This document shows positions 1 to 7,469 of a stretch of DNA of 49,472 bases, in pieces. The stretch comes from a virus. Both the position numbers and the translations under genes were made by a program. The stretch covers positions 1 through 49,472 of the IMG/VR virus record IMGVR_UViG_3300030616_000035, one strand, 5' to 3'. Every line of letters begins with the position of its first letter. Position 1 is the first letter of the stretch. The notes beneath the pieces were generated by a model. The model saw nothing but the letters and a program-made list of their open reading frames with translations, was not told the origin of the DNA and ran no database searches.

Positions 1-1731
1 TACACTCCCAAGCTAAAACCACAAATAGAAGGAAAGTTACCGGATATAATAAAAGTAAAATCGAAAATGCAATTACGTAACATGCTATTAGCAATAAAAA
101 GTAAAAACAAAACTCTGGAATATAAGCAATGGATAGAATTATGTAGCTCAATATGGTCTCATTTCGATTTCGATGAGAGTATTAGAGTGTTACAAGAGAT
201 ATATCCGGAGGAGTCTACTGAAAGTTATAAATATAAATACGATCATAGATTGAATGATATACCGTACTCGTTTTTTATCAAGAAAGCTGTACAGTGTGGG
301 TATGAAATGCCTGAATCTGAATACCCGGATTTTGTACGATATACCGATGAAGATAAAATGATAATCCCTTCTGTGTGCGTAGTAGATTATCTTATGTCAA
401 AAAATTATTTTACCTTTTTCCCTGATGCAAATAGCCCTAACTTATATCAGGTAATAAAAGAAGATAATAATATATTAACTGAAACCGGTTTAAAACTTAC
501 CAGTGAGTATTTACAGGATCATATAATAAAAAATTATTCTGCTGGTGATGCGGAGATTTTAAGAAGTAAATTAATGCAGGTAAGCATGAATAAAGTGTTT
601 ACCTTTTTACATTCTCCGGAAACTCACATACACCGAGACACTAAAGATACTTGTTATTTTTATTTTAAAAACGGATTTTTAGAAATTACGAAAAATGATT
701 TACAGTTCCATGAATCCTATAAAGAACTTAAAGAACTAAAAATCTGGAAAAAAGGTATAAATAACCGAGATTATATTATCGATTCAGGTAAATGCGAATT
801 CGAACAGTTTTTATATAACGTATCTAATAAAGATCCGGAAAGGTTTAATTTACTTTGTGCTGTTATAGGATACCTGCTGCATAGATACAAAGATCCTCAC
901 ATTACGAAATGTGTAATATTTACGGATGAGGTTATAGATAATGATAACCCTTCAGGACGTACAGGAAAGTCATTAATAATGCAAGCAATAGGTAACGTGC
1001 GTAATGTATTAGATGAACCCGCAAAAACGTTTGATATACAAAAACAATTTTGTTGGCAGAATGTAGAGCTTTCTACCGAGATAATACATCTTGACGATAT
1101 ACCACCAAATTTTCACTTAAAACATTTTTATCCGAACATTACCGGGAATCTTAAAGTAGAACAAAAAGGTTTGAAGTCTTATATCCTTGACTTTAAGAAA
1201 TCTCCTAAGTTCGCTTTTACCAGCAATTACACAGTAGACACGGGTGGCGGCTCAGATCGTGCTAGAGTAGTCGAATTAGAATTGCACAATTACTATAACG
1301 AATATTTTCAACCAGTACACGAATTCAATCATAGGTTTTTTGATGATTGGGAAAGTGTTGAATGGAATAGATTTTATACATTTATGGCAAGTTGTGTGCA
1401 AACTTACTTTAAGACCGGTCTCTTACATACTGTCAGTGAGACACTTATGAGAAATAAGATAATAAAACAAACGAGCAATTTATTCGCTGATTGGGTATTG
1501 GGTTTCGATTTCTACCCGAAAAGCGGACAAAAGTTTTTCACCCATACGGGATTATATAGTAATTATATGCGAATGGCTCAAACTGCGATGGATGAAGAGC
1601 CGATAACACACATCAAATTTACTATGTACTTGAAGAAATTTTTTAACATGATGGAAATTAAATATAGGGTATGTAGTCAACGTACAGGCATTGATAGCGT
1701 TGCCGCCCGTGGAGTGGAGGTAATGAGATGA
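1..1731 (+). CDS. Primase/helicase, SF3-like ATPase region, 5' end cut by window
   Basis: The reading frame is open from base 1 with no stop, so the gene starts left of the window; the first Met inside is at 67 and is probably internal. Numbering from that Met, residues about 20-80 look like the PriCT-2 domain that joins primase to helicase. The ATPase core follows: Walker A GRTGKS at 297-302, Walker B HLDD around 341-344, a sensor-like FTSNY and an SDRAR arginine motif. This order is known from superfamily 3 (D5/primase-helicase) phage replication proteins that unwind DNA at the fork. A primase domain presumably lies upstream, outside the window. It overlaps the methyltransferase start by ATGA and heads the replication operon. 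The ATPase assignment is firm; the exact family is inferred. Confidence 0.8.
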   Translation, partial: YTPKLKPQIEGKLPDIIKVKSKMQLRNMLLAIKSKNKTLEYKQWIELCSSIWSHFDFDESIRVLQEIYPEESTESYKYKYDHRLNDIPYSFFIKKAVQCGYEMPESEYPDFVRYTDEDKMIIPSVCVVDYLMSKNYFTFFPDANSPNLYQVIKEDNNILTETGLKLTSEYLQDHIIKNYSAGDAEILRSKLMQVSMNKVFTFLHSPETHIHRDTKDTCYFYFKNGFLEITKNDLQFHESYKELKELKIWKKGINNRDYIIDSGKCEFEQFLYNVSNKDPERFNLLCAVIGYLLHRYKDPHITKCVIFTDEVIDNDNPSGRTGKSLIMQAIGNVRNVLDEPAKTFDIQKQFCWQNVELSTEIIHLDDIPPNFHLKHFYPNITGNLKVEQKGLKSYILDFKKSPKFAFTSNYTVDTGGGSDRARVVELELHNYYNEYFQPVHEFNHRFFDDWESVEWNRFYTFMASCVQTYFKTGLLHTVSETLMRNKIIKQTSNLFADWVLGFDFYPKSGQKFFTHTGLYSNYMRMAQTAMDEEPITHIKFTMYLKKFFNMMEIKYRVCSQRTGIDSVAARGVEVMR

Positions 1732-2492
1732 TAAAGATTTATAATGGTGATTGTTTAGAAATAATGTCGAAAATACAAGATAAGTCTATGGACGCCATTA
1801 TTACTGACCCGCCATACGGAACTACAGCTTGTAAGTGGGACTCAGTTATTCCTTTTGAACCGATGTGGGATCAATTGAAACGTATTATAAAACCGAATGG
1901 TGCCATTGTGTTATTTGGGAGTGAACCATTTAGCAGTGCTTTAAGAATGAGTAATATTAAAATGTATAAATATGATTGGGTGTGGCAAAAAGATAACTCA
2001 AGTAATTTTTTCGCTGCAAAGTTTCAACCATTAAATGATACGGAAAACGTTGTGGTTTTTAGTTTTGGAGGATGTAATAATGGGACAAAAAATCCAGTAA
2101 TTTATAACCTACAAGGGGTAAAACAGATAAACATAATGCACGTTAATTCAAAAGGTATTGGAGGAAAGGTAGGACGTGTAAAAGGCACTGCATCATTAGA
2201 AGGCAGACAATATAAACAGACACAAACAGGATACCCATTTAAAACATTGTTTTTTAAACGGGACAGTAAGGCGAAGCACCCAACTCAAAAACCAGTAGCG
2301 TTAATGGAATATTTAATAAAAACTTACACTAATGAATGCGAAACCGTTTTAGATTTTACTATGGGTTCAGGTACCACTTTAGTTGCCTGTAAAAGAACTA
2401 ATCGAAACGGAATAGGAATAGAACAAGACAAAAAGTATTGTGAAATAGCAATAGAAAGATTAAAGAATGAAACTTCACACCTTACAGCGTAG
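1728..2492 (+). CDS. DNA adenine/cytosine-N4 methyltransferase (beta-type motif order)
   Basis: The catalytic motif DPPY is at residues 27-30 and the S-adenosylmethionine-binding motif DFTMGSGTT at 209-217. Catalytic motif before SAM motif is the beta-class order of DNA amino-methyltransferases. Conserved KHPTQKP precedes the SAM motif. Length (254 residues) fits phage Dam-like enzymes, which methylate an exocyclic amine on A or C. There is no restriction endonuclease next to it, so it is probably an orphan enzyme protecting phage DNA or marking it. It starts by ATGA overlap with the primase/helicase gene and its 3' end overlaps the next gene by 26 bases. Target base and site cannot be read from sequence. 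Confidence 0.9.
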   Translation: MIKIYNGDCLEIMSKIQDKSMDAIITDPPYGTTACKWDSVIPFEPMWDQLKRIIKPNGAIVLFGSEPFSSALRMSNIKMYKYDWVWQKDNSSNFFAAKFQPLNDTENVVVFSFGGCNNGTKNPVIYNLQGVKQINIMHVNSKGIGGKVGRVKGTASLEGRQYKQTQTGYPFKTLFFKRDSKAKHPTQKPVALMEYLIKTYTNECETVLDFTMGSGTTLVACKRTNRNGIGIEQDKKYCEIAIERLKNETSHLTA

Positions 2493-3864
2493 AATGTTCT
2501 ACTACTGTCAAAGAGTAGAACACCCCGCACTGCTTTGCACTATGCGGAGTGGTAAGACTATTCTTACTATCAAGGATTTAATCTATCAGAATTACTTCCC
2601 TGCTTTAATTTGCGCACCTCTAAGCACGTTGTACGGATGGGAAGAAGATTTACAGAAAGTAAACATACCTAAAAGTGAATACCAAATCATAACCGGCACG
2701 AAAAAGCAAAAACAAAAATTAATAAAAAGTAAATCCTTTATAGTAACAAATAAGGAATTTTATATTTCGATACCAGAATTAATCGATAAGATACATTTTA
2801 AATCCGTGGTTTTTGATGAGTCTACGTTTTTGAAGAACTGTGGTATGTCTTATCGAAAACTTAGTGACGGTAGAAAAGTAAAAAAGCCAATAGCAATGAC
2901 TAATTTCTACCATACCAATTTCAGAAAACTAAAACGTAGGTATATTTTGACAGGTTCGTTTATGACCGGTCATGAATGGGATGCTTACGGACAATTAAAG
3001 TTTTTAGATCCATTGATATTTCCACAACGTAATTTTTGGGAATTTAAGAATAAATATTTTTACGAGTCCTGGAAATACAATTGGAAACTGAAAAGTGAAA
3101 AGAAAGATGAATTTTACGGTAAACTTAATGCTAAGTGCTGTTTTGTTACCCTTAATGATGTACGTGAATCAATCGGTAAAGGTGAATTAGAAGTTGATAG
3201 ATTGGTAAGAAGTTTCGAATTCAGTTCAAAAATTAAAAAGATATATGATAACCTAAAGAAAAATTTTATAGTGTCTTTGGAAGATAAACCTTTGTTTGGG
3301 TTTCAATATATACTACAACAAAGTATTTATTTACGCAAATTATGTTCTGGATTTATAACGCTTGATCCGGAAACCAAAGAAACCCAGTTAGTCGATGACA
3401 GTAAGTATAAATTACTTATGGATCTTATTAATATAGAAATCCCAGACTACAGGTGTATCATACTTTGTAGTTTTTATGATGAAATTTACACTATTGAGAA
3501 GTTTTTTAAGCAAAGTAAGAAAAAATATGTTACATTAACAGGGAAGAGTAAAAACAGAAACGAGATAATAGGTAAATTTCAGAAGGGCAAAGTACAATAT
3601 TTTATTGCAAATGTAGGTTGTGTAAAGCACGGGGTAACTCTTAGTAATGCAGATATAACTATAGACTTTAGTTCGCTGGTAGGCTCTGAAACGATAGAAC
3701 AGGCGGAAATACGCGGAACTGATATTTACAGAGATGATAAGCAAAGCATTATACACTTGATAGCTAAAGGTTCAGTAGAGGAGTATTTTTATAAGAAAAT
3801 AGGAAGGCAGGAAACTGAAAGAAAATTAAGAGAAGATTTTTTAAAATTTCTACGAAAGGATTGA
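2467..3864 (+). CDS. SNF2-like superfamily 2 DNA helicase
   Basis: Walker A is MRSGKT at residues 26-31, Walker B DEST at 117-120, and motif III is the LTGS segment near residue 160. The C-terminal half carries the second RecA-like domain, ending in a GSETIEQAEIRG segment that matches motifs V and VI, with a glutamine and arginine typical of SNF2 proteins. The size of 465 residues matches compact phage SNF2-type helicases, which translocate on duplex DNA in replication or recombination. The start lies inside the methyltransferase gene, 26 bases before its stop, suggesting coupled translation. It ends with TGA. Confidence 0.85.
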   Translation: MKLHTLQRRMFYYCQRVEHPALLCTMRSGKTILTIKDLIYQNYFPALICAPLSTLYGWEEDLQKVNIPKSEYQIITGTKKQKQKLIKSKSFIVTNKEFYISIPELIDKIHFKSVVFDESTFLKNCGMSYRKLSDGRKVKKPIAMTNFYHTNFRKLKRRYILTGSFMTGHEWDAYGQLKFLDPLIFPQRNFWEFKNKYFYESWKYNWKLKSEKKDEFYGKLNAKCCFVTLNDVRESIGKGELEVDRLVRSFEFSSKIKKIYDNLKKNFIVSLEDKPLFGFQYILQQSIYLRKLCSGFITLDPETKETQLVDDSKYKLLMDLINIEIPDYRCIILCSFYDEIYTIEKFFKQSKKKYVTLTGKSKNRNEIIGKFQKGKVQYFIANVGCVKHGVTLSNADITIDFSSLVGSETIEQAEIRGTDIYRDDKQSIIHLIAKGSVEEYFYKKIGRQETERKLREDFLKFLRKD

Positions 3865-3867
3865 ATT

Positions 3868-4065
3868 ATGAAAAAATATGAGTGCTATAAATCAGATAAC
3901 GGAAAATTTTATGATAATAAAGTGGATTGTATTATTGAAAATGTTGACAATTTATTACATGAATCTTGGGGGTGGGATAATAATTTTACCACCCACAAAG
4001 CTGCAAAAACGATAGTGATAAATGCTTATACTATTATTGAAATGTTAGAGGAACTTAGAAGATGA
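3868..4065 (+). CDS. Small protein of unknown function (65 aa)
   Basis: The gene lies between the helicase and the RuvC-like genes, with a good ribosome site (ACGAAAGGATT before ATG) and an ATGA overlap with the next gene, so it is a real operon member. The product is rich in Asn, Lys and Asp with one WGW segment and no motif I recognise. Its N-terminus (KKYECYKSDNGKFYDNK) resembles small phage proteins that begin with a Cys-containing beta hairpin, but I cannot name a family. Confidence 0.65.
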   Translation: MKKYECYKSDNGKFYDNKVDCIIENVDNLLHESWGWDNNFTTHKAAKTIVINAYTIIEMLEELRR

Positions 4066-4553
4066 ATATACTCTCTTTTGACACAGGTCTTAATGTAGGC
4101 TGGAGCATAATAAATATCCATAACAAAACGCTTTTAGAGTGGGGTATTAAACACTTCGATCTATCTGAAGGGATCGGCCAATATTGCGATGATTTGTGGG
4201 ACTATTTTTCTAATTTTTATTATGACATAGACATAATACGAATTGAAATGCCGGAGTTTTATGGTGATAAGAAAGGTATCATATCTGCGAAACGAGGTGA
4301 TTTATTTGTGGTTCATGCTTCGGCCATCACTATATATAATTTTTTTAGAGAATGTTTTGTAGAGTTAATAAAACCTAAAGAGTGGAAAGGCCAAATGGAC
4401 AAGAAAGCTACCGAAAACCGAGTAAAAATAATAATGGGTGATCAAATAAATAATATTTTAAAGTTGCCAAAATATAAAAAAGAGCATATATTAGATAGTA
4501 TAGGTATTGGATTATCTTACGATAAAGAATTATGGAGTTTGAGAAAGGAGTAG
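4062..4553 (+). CDS. RuvC-like Holliday junction resolvase
   Basis: The RNase H-like fold signature is visible: FDTG with Asp7 on the first strand, IEMP with Glu62 on the central strand, and KEHILDSIGIG with His142 and Asp145 in the last helix. These are the metal-binding positions of RuvC-type nucleases. The length (163 residues) is typical. The enzyme would cut branched DNA (four-way junctions, replication forks) before packaging. It sits with a nuclease, a Sak4-like ATPase and an SSB-like protein in the recombination cassette. It overlaps the preceding gene by ATGA. Confidence 0.8.
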   Translation: MNILSFDTGLNVGWSIINIHNKTLLEWGIKHFDLSEGIGQYCDDLWDYFSNFYYDIDIIRIEMPEFYGDKKGIISAKRGDLFVVHASAITIYNFFRECFVELIKPKEWKGQMDKKATENRVKIIMGDQINNILKLPKYKKEHILDSIGIGLSYDKELWSLRKE

Positions 4554-4557
4554 TGTT

Positions 4558-4731
4558 ATGATTATACATGGAAGCTTTTTAAAATCTGTTTGTATAAAGA
4601 TATGGGGTAGACCTGAAATTCCTGAGTTTGTGAAGGAAAATGAATTTATTATATGGAATAACATTGATGAACAGGATTTTAATGAATGGGATAGTTTACA
4701 AAATTTATGGATAGAATGGATGTGTAAATGA
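4558..4731 (+). CDS. Small acidic, Trp-rich protein of unknown function (57 aa)
   Basis: A 57-codon frame starts at ATG 4558 after a strong AAAGGAG site that lies within the last codons of the resolvase gene, and ends with TGA overlapping the next start as ATGA. This tight fit supports a real gene although it is short. The product has several Trp residues (IWGRPEIPEF, IIWNN, NEWDS, LWIEW) and many acidic residues in the C-terminal half. No family recognised. Confidence 0.6.
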   Translation: MIIHGSFLKSVCIKIWGRPEIPEFVKENEFIIWNNIDEQDFNEWDSLQNLWIEWMCK

Positions 4732-5633
4732 ATATAGAAAAACTTAAAAAAATAGGAATAAGCCATAGCAGACTTTCGACGTATAGATCTGGCTGTAAAA
4801 GAAAATTTTGGCTTACGATGAATAACTACATAAACCCGAATTCCACAAGTATTAAAAATACTCTGTTTGGTCAACTGTGTCATTATATATCGGAAAAATG
4901 TACAGAAGATAAAAACGTAAACGTTTTTATGGATTTATGTAATGTATATTGTAATCAAGAAGAAGAACAAGATCAATTATCAGTACTCGATCCTCAACTC
5001 ATTGAGCATGAAAAAGCCCTGGCATCTATAACTATGGAGTGCTATTATAAGTATCAAAATGCTTATGAAGGTTATACAGTATTGAAAAATGAGCTATATT
5101 TAAAACGTTTAAAAATAGGCAAGCACGTTTTTAATATTAAAATTGATAAGGTATTGAGAGATAAGAAAACGGGTGAAATTGCAATACTTGATCACAAGTG
5201 TAAAAGTAGGTTTAACGTTGATATTTTAGCAAAAAAGATTATTATAGATAAACAATTCCAACTTTACCGGAAAGGTTTTGAGACCGCTTACAAACGTAAA
5301 GTAGATAAAATTATATGGGATATAATACGGAAATCCGGTTTACGTATGACTAAAAAAGAGGATATGAATGGCTTTATGGATCGGGTAAAAGTGGACATAG
5401 AAAAAAGACCTGAGTATTATTTTATCTCTATACCGTTGATGTTAAGACCTGAGTATTGTAAAAACTTTGATAATGAATTAGAACAAGAAATGAACGAAAT
5501 ATATCGTAACTTGGAACAGGGAGAATCAGCATTTACAAGGAATACCGAGGTTTGCGATTCCCCCTTTTTATGTGATTTTTTAGACGGTTGTTCGTCCGGA
5601 AATATGGATTTATATATTAAACGAAAGGATTAA
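4728..5633 (+). CDS. PD-(D/E)XK nuclease with probable Fe-S cluster (AddB/Cas4-like)
   Basis: The core motif ILDHK places the catalytic Asp155 and Lys157; a preceding IKID and the GQLCH histidine complete a RecB-type PD-(D/E)XK active site, and QFQLYRKGFE is the usual helix after it. Cys23 near the N-terminus and Cys276, Cys282 and Cys288 near the C-terminus have the one-plus-three spacing that binds a 4Fe-4S cluster in AddB and Cas4 nucleases. Such phage exonucleases process DNA ends for single-strand annealing. Neighbouring Sak4-like ATPase and SSB-like genes fit this role. Cluster binding is an inference from cysteine spacing. Confidence 0.8.
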   Translation: MNIEKLKKIGISHSRLSTYRSGCKRKFWLTMNNYINPNSTSIKNTLFGQLCHYISEKCTEDKNVNVFMDLCNVYCNQEEEQDQLSVLDPQLIEHEKALASITMECYYKYQNAYEGYTVLKNELYLKRLKIGKHVFNIKIDKVLRDKKTGEIAILDHKCKSRFNVDILAKKIIIDKQFQLYRKGFETAYKRKVDKIIWDIIRKSGLRMTKKEDMNGFMDRVKVDIEKRPEYYFISIPLMLRPEYCKNFDNELEQEMNEIYRNLEQGESAFTRNTEVCDSPFLCDFLDGCSSGNMDLYIKRKD

Positions 5634-5636
5634 ATA

Positions 5637-5876
5637 ATGAAAGAACTTTTAGAGTTTTTAGCTGAAATGCAAGAAGAGTATGAAATAGCGAAGTTTAGTA
5701 TATTTGCTACAGCTAAAGGTTTCATCATACATATAAGAGTAGGTAAACATTTTGCATCGCAAAGTATAAATGTTTCAATTATAAAAAGTGAGTATATGAA
5801 AGAAATTTTACGGAATGTAACTAAAGAACTATGTTATCGTATAAACGAAAGGATTAAAAATTATGGGAATGACTAA
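5637..5876 (+). CDS. Small protein of unknown function (79 aa)
   Basis: The gene sits between the nuclease and the ATPase genes, starts after AAACGAAAGGATTAAATA and overlaps the next gene by 14 bases. The product is a mixed alpha/beta protein of 79 residues with a predicted N-terminal helix (ELLEFLAEMQEEYEIAK) and a basic C-terminus. No motif recognised. Its position suggests an accessory to recombination, which is only inference. Confidence 0.6.
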   Translation: MKELLEFLAEMQEEYEIAKFSIFATAKGFIIHIRVGKHFASQSINVSIIKSEYMKEILRNVTKELCYRINERIKNYGND

Positions 5877-6645
5877 AACATTGAGAAAAACTAACCGTGG
5901 TTTTCACTCAGAGACTACGCTTATTCACGGTTGCGTAGGGGTAGGAAAAACTCTACTCGCTGCACAATTTCCGAAAGCTTATTTTCTATCACTTGAGAAT
6001 AATAATTCTTATGCTGATCTCATTCACTTTGATAATGCTGGAACTTGGCAGGAAGCTATTGAAATACTGGATGAATTCAAGGAAGGCAAGCACGACTTTA
6101 AAACCATCGTTATAGATGGTATTGATGTGTTTTATAATCTATGTGTGATGTATTACATTACTGAATACAACAAAAATATATCTAAAGGTGAAAAAGAAAT
6201 CTCTTCTCTGTCCGATGTTGGTTTCGCTAAAGCTTATGATGCAGTTGATAAACTAATAAGCGCGGCATTGAACCCTTTAGATTTAGATGAAAATTATAAT
6301 TTAGTATTGCTTGCGCATACAGAAGAACGAGAAATTACGACTCTCGGAGGGGATACTTTTGTAAAGTTGGTTCCTCAAGTTCCCGGAAAAAGGCCATTAG
6401 CATACTTTCAGAGACTTGCACAAAATATTTTTTATTACTATTTTGTTGGGGGCAAACGTTTTCTTAAAATTGTAGGTGATGATTTTGTAGTAGCGAAAAA
6501 TAGAGGTAACGGTAAGTTTTGTACGACTGAAAAAGAGCCTATTGTTAATATACCAATGCTAAACGGTCCTGAAGAGTCTTATAAATATTTGATTGCTGCG
6601 TATACTAATAAATTAAAAAATTCTTATAAAACTATTAAATCTTAA
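5863..6645 (+). CDS. RecA-fold ATPase, Sak4-like (AAA_24 type) recombination protein
   Basis: Walker A GCVGVGKT spans residues 23-30; Walker B is KTIVIDGID near residue 85. Compact length (260 residues) and lack of a lid domain match AAA_24/Sak4 ATPases, which in phages work with an SSB-like partner in single-strand annealing recombination. The next gene encodes just such a partner, and a PD-(D/E)XK nuclease is two genes upstream, giving the usual cassette. The start at 5863 is chosen for its ribosome site; a second ATG lies two codons later. Sak4 identity rests on context plus motifs. Confidence 0.75.
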   Translation: MGMTKTLRKTNRGFHSETTLIHGCVGVGKTLLAAQFPKAYFLSLENNNSYADLIHFDNAGTWQEAIEILDEFKEGKHDFKTIVIDGIDVFYNLCVMYYITEYNKNISKGEKEISSLSDVGFAKAYDAVDKLISAALNPLDLDENYNLVLLAHTEEREITTLGGDTFVKLVPQVPGKRPLAYFQRLAQNIFYYYFVGGKRFLKIVGDDFVVAKNRGNGKFCTTEKEPIVNIPMLNGPEESYKYLIAAYTNKLKNSYKTIKS

Positions 6646-6656
6646 GGAGTTATATT

Positions 6657-7415
6657 ATGAGTGAAGTGTTAAAAGCTTTAAATCTTATCGACAAATTGTT
6701 GCCTGAAGCAAAGCAACAACTCAAACAAATGTCCCCTAATTACAAAGTACCTGTGGGTATCTTTGAAGGTAGCGTTAAAAAATTTGAACTCGGGGTAAAC
6801 AAAGGTCGTCCGGTTCTTAATTGTGTGTGGAATGTTGTAAAACATCCTGATTCTAATTATAGCGGCAGTGAAGTCAGTAAATTAATGTTTTTAAATTCGG
6901 CTTTTGGAGTAGCAAAAGCAATGGAAATGTTTACTTTGCTTGGCGTTACTAATGCTGTAAAGAAGGGCAAAGATTTTCAGAATCTTGTAAATGCTGCCAA
7001 TAAGGTTAAAGACCTTTTTGCAGTCGATTTGTCGTATACTAAAGATAAAAGCGATGAAACGAAAGAATACGTGGAATTGCGTATCGTCCGAAAGCTTGAA
7101 GAAACTACACCTGTAGTTGAAGCAGTAGCAGAAACCGAAACTGAGGAAATCGTAGAAGAAGAACCGATAATCGACGATTTCAAAGACGATAATGAGCCGA
7201 TGTATGAAGAAATCCCGGAGCTTGACGAACCAAAAAATGATCAATACGAAGCTCAATTACGTGCTTTTTGTTCTGTAGTTTTAGATATGAAACGTTCTGA
7301 AACTAAAGATCTTTCCTCAGAAGAAGCTATTAAGCTGATTAAACAAGGTGATTTTGATGTAAATCAACTCGATACTTCAGAAAAAGAACTCTTAAAAAAT
7401 GTTGGTATAATCTAA
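6657..7415 (+). CDS. SSB-like protein (DUF669 type) with acidic C-terminal region
   Basis: Residues about 25-145 read as an OB-fold: VPVGIFEGSVKKFE, then a conserved strand pair and a KLMFLNS...AMEMFTLLGV helix, as in DUF669 phage proteins found beside AAA_24 ATPases. Residues about 150-195 are strongly acidic (EETEEIVEEEP), like the protein-binding tail of single-stranded DNA-binding proteins, followed by a short folded helical tail of about 50 residues. The likely role is binding single-stranded DNA during replication and recombination. Good AAGGAG site before ATG. A terminator hairpin follows the gene at 7436. Confidence 0.65.
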   Translation: MSEVLKALNLIDKLLPEAKQQLKQMSPNYKVPVGIFEGSVKKFELGVNKGRPVLNCVWNVVKHPDSNYSGSEVSKLMFLNSAFGVAKAMEMFTLLGVTNAVKKGKDFQNLVNAANKVKDLFAVDLSYTKDKSDETKEYVELRIVRKLEETTPVVEAVAETETEEIVEEEPIIDDFKDDNEPMYEEIPELDEPKNDQYEAQLRAFCSVVLDMKRSETKDLSSEEAIKLIKQGDFDVNQLDTSEKELLKNVGII

Positions 7416-7435
7416 CTTTATCTCCCTTTCTCCTG

Positions 7436-7464
7436 AGTTGGGGTGAAATTCCCCAACTTTTTTA
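7436..7464 (+). terminator. Intrinsic terminator hairpin between SSB-like and polymerase genes
   Basis: AGTTGGGG and CCCCAACT form an 8-bp stem with a 7-base loop (TGAAATT), followed directly by six T residues. It lies 20 bases after the SSB-like stop and ends only a few bases before the polymerase ATG at 7470. It may partly end transcription so that less polymerase mRNA is made. Confidence 0.75.
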
Positions 7465-7469
7465 TTATT

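Noticed and set aside
7443-7469. GTG start for the DNA polymerase
   Set aside because: It lies in the terminator stem and its codons are the stem and the U-run; ATG 7470 starts directly before the exonuclease motif.
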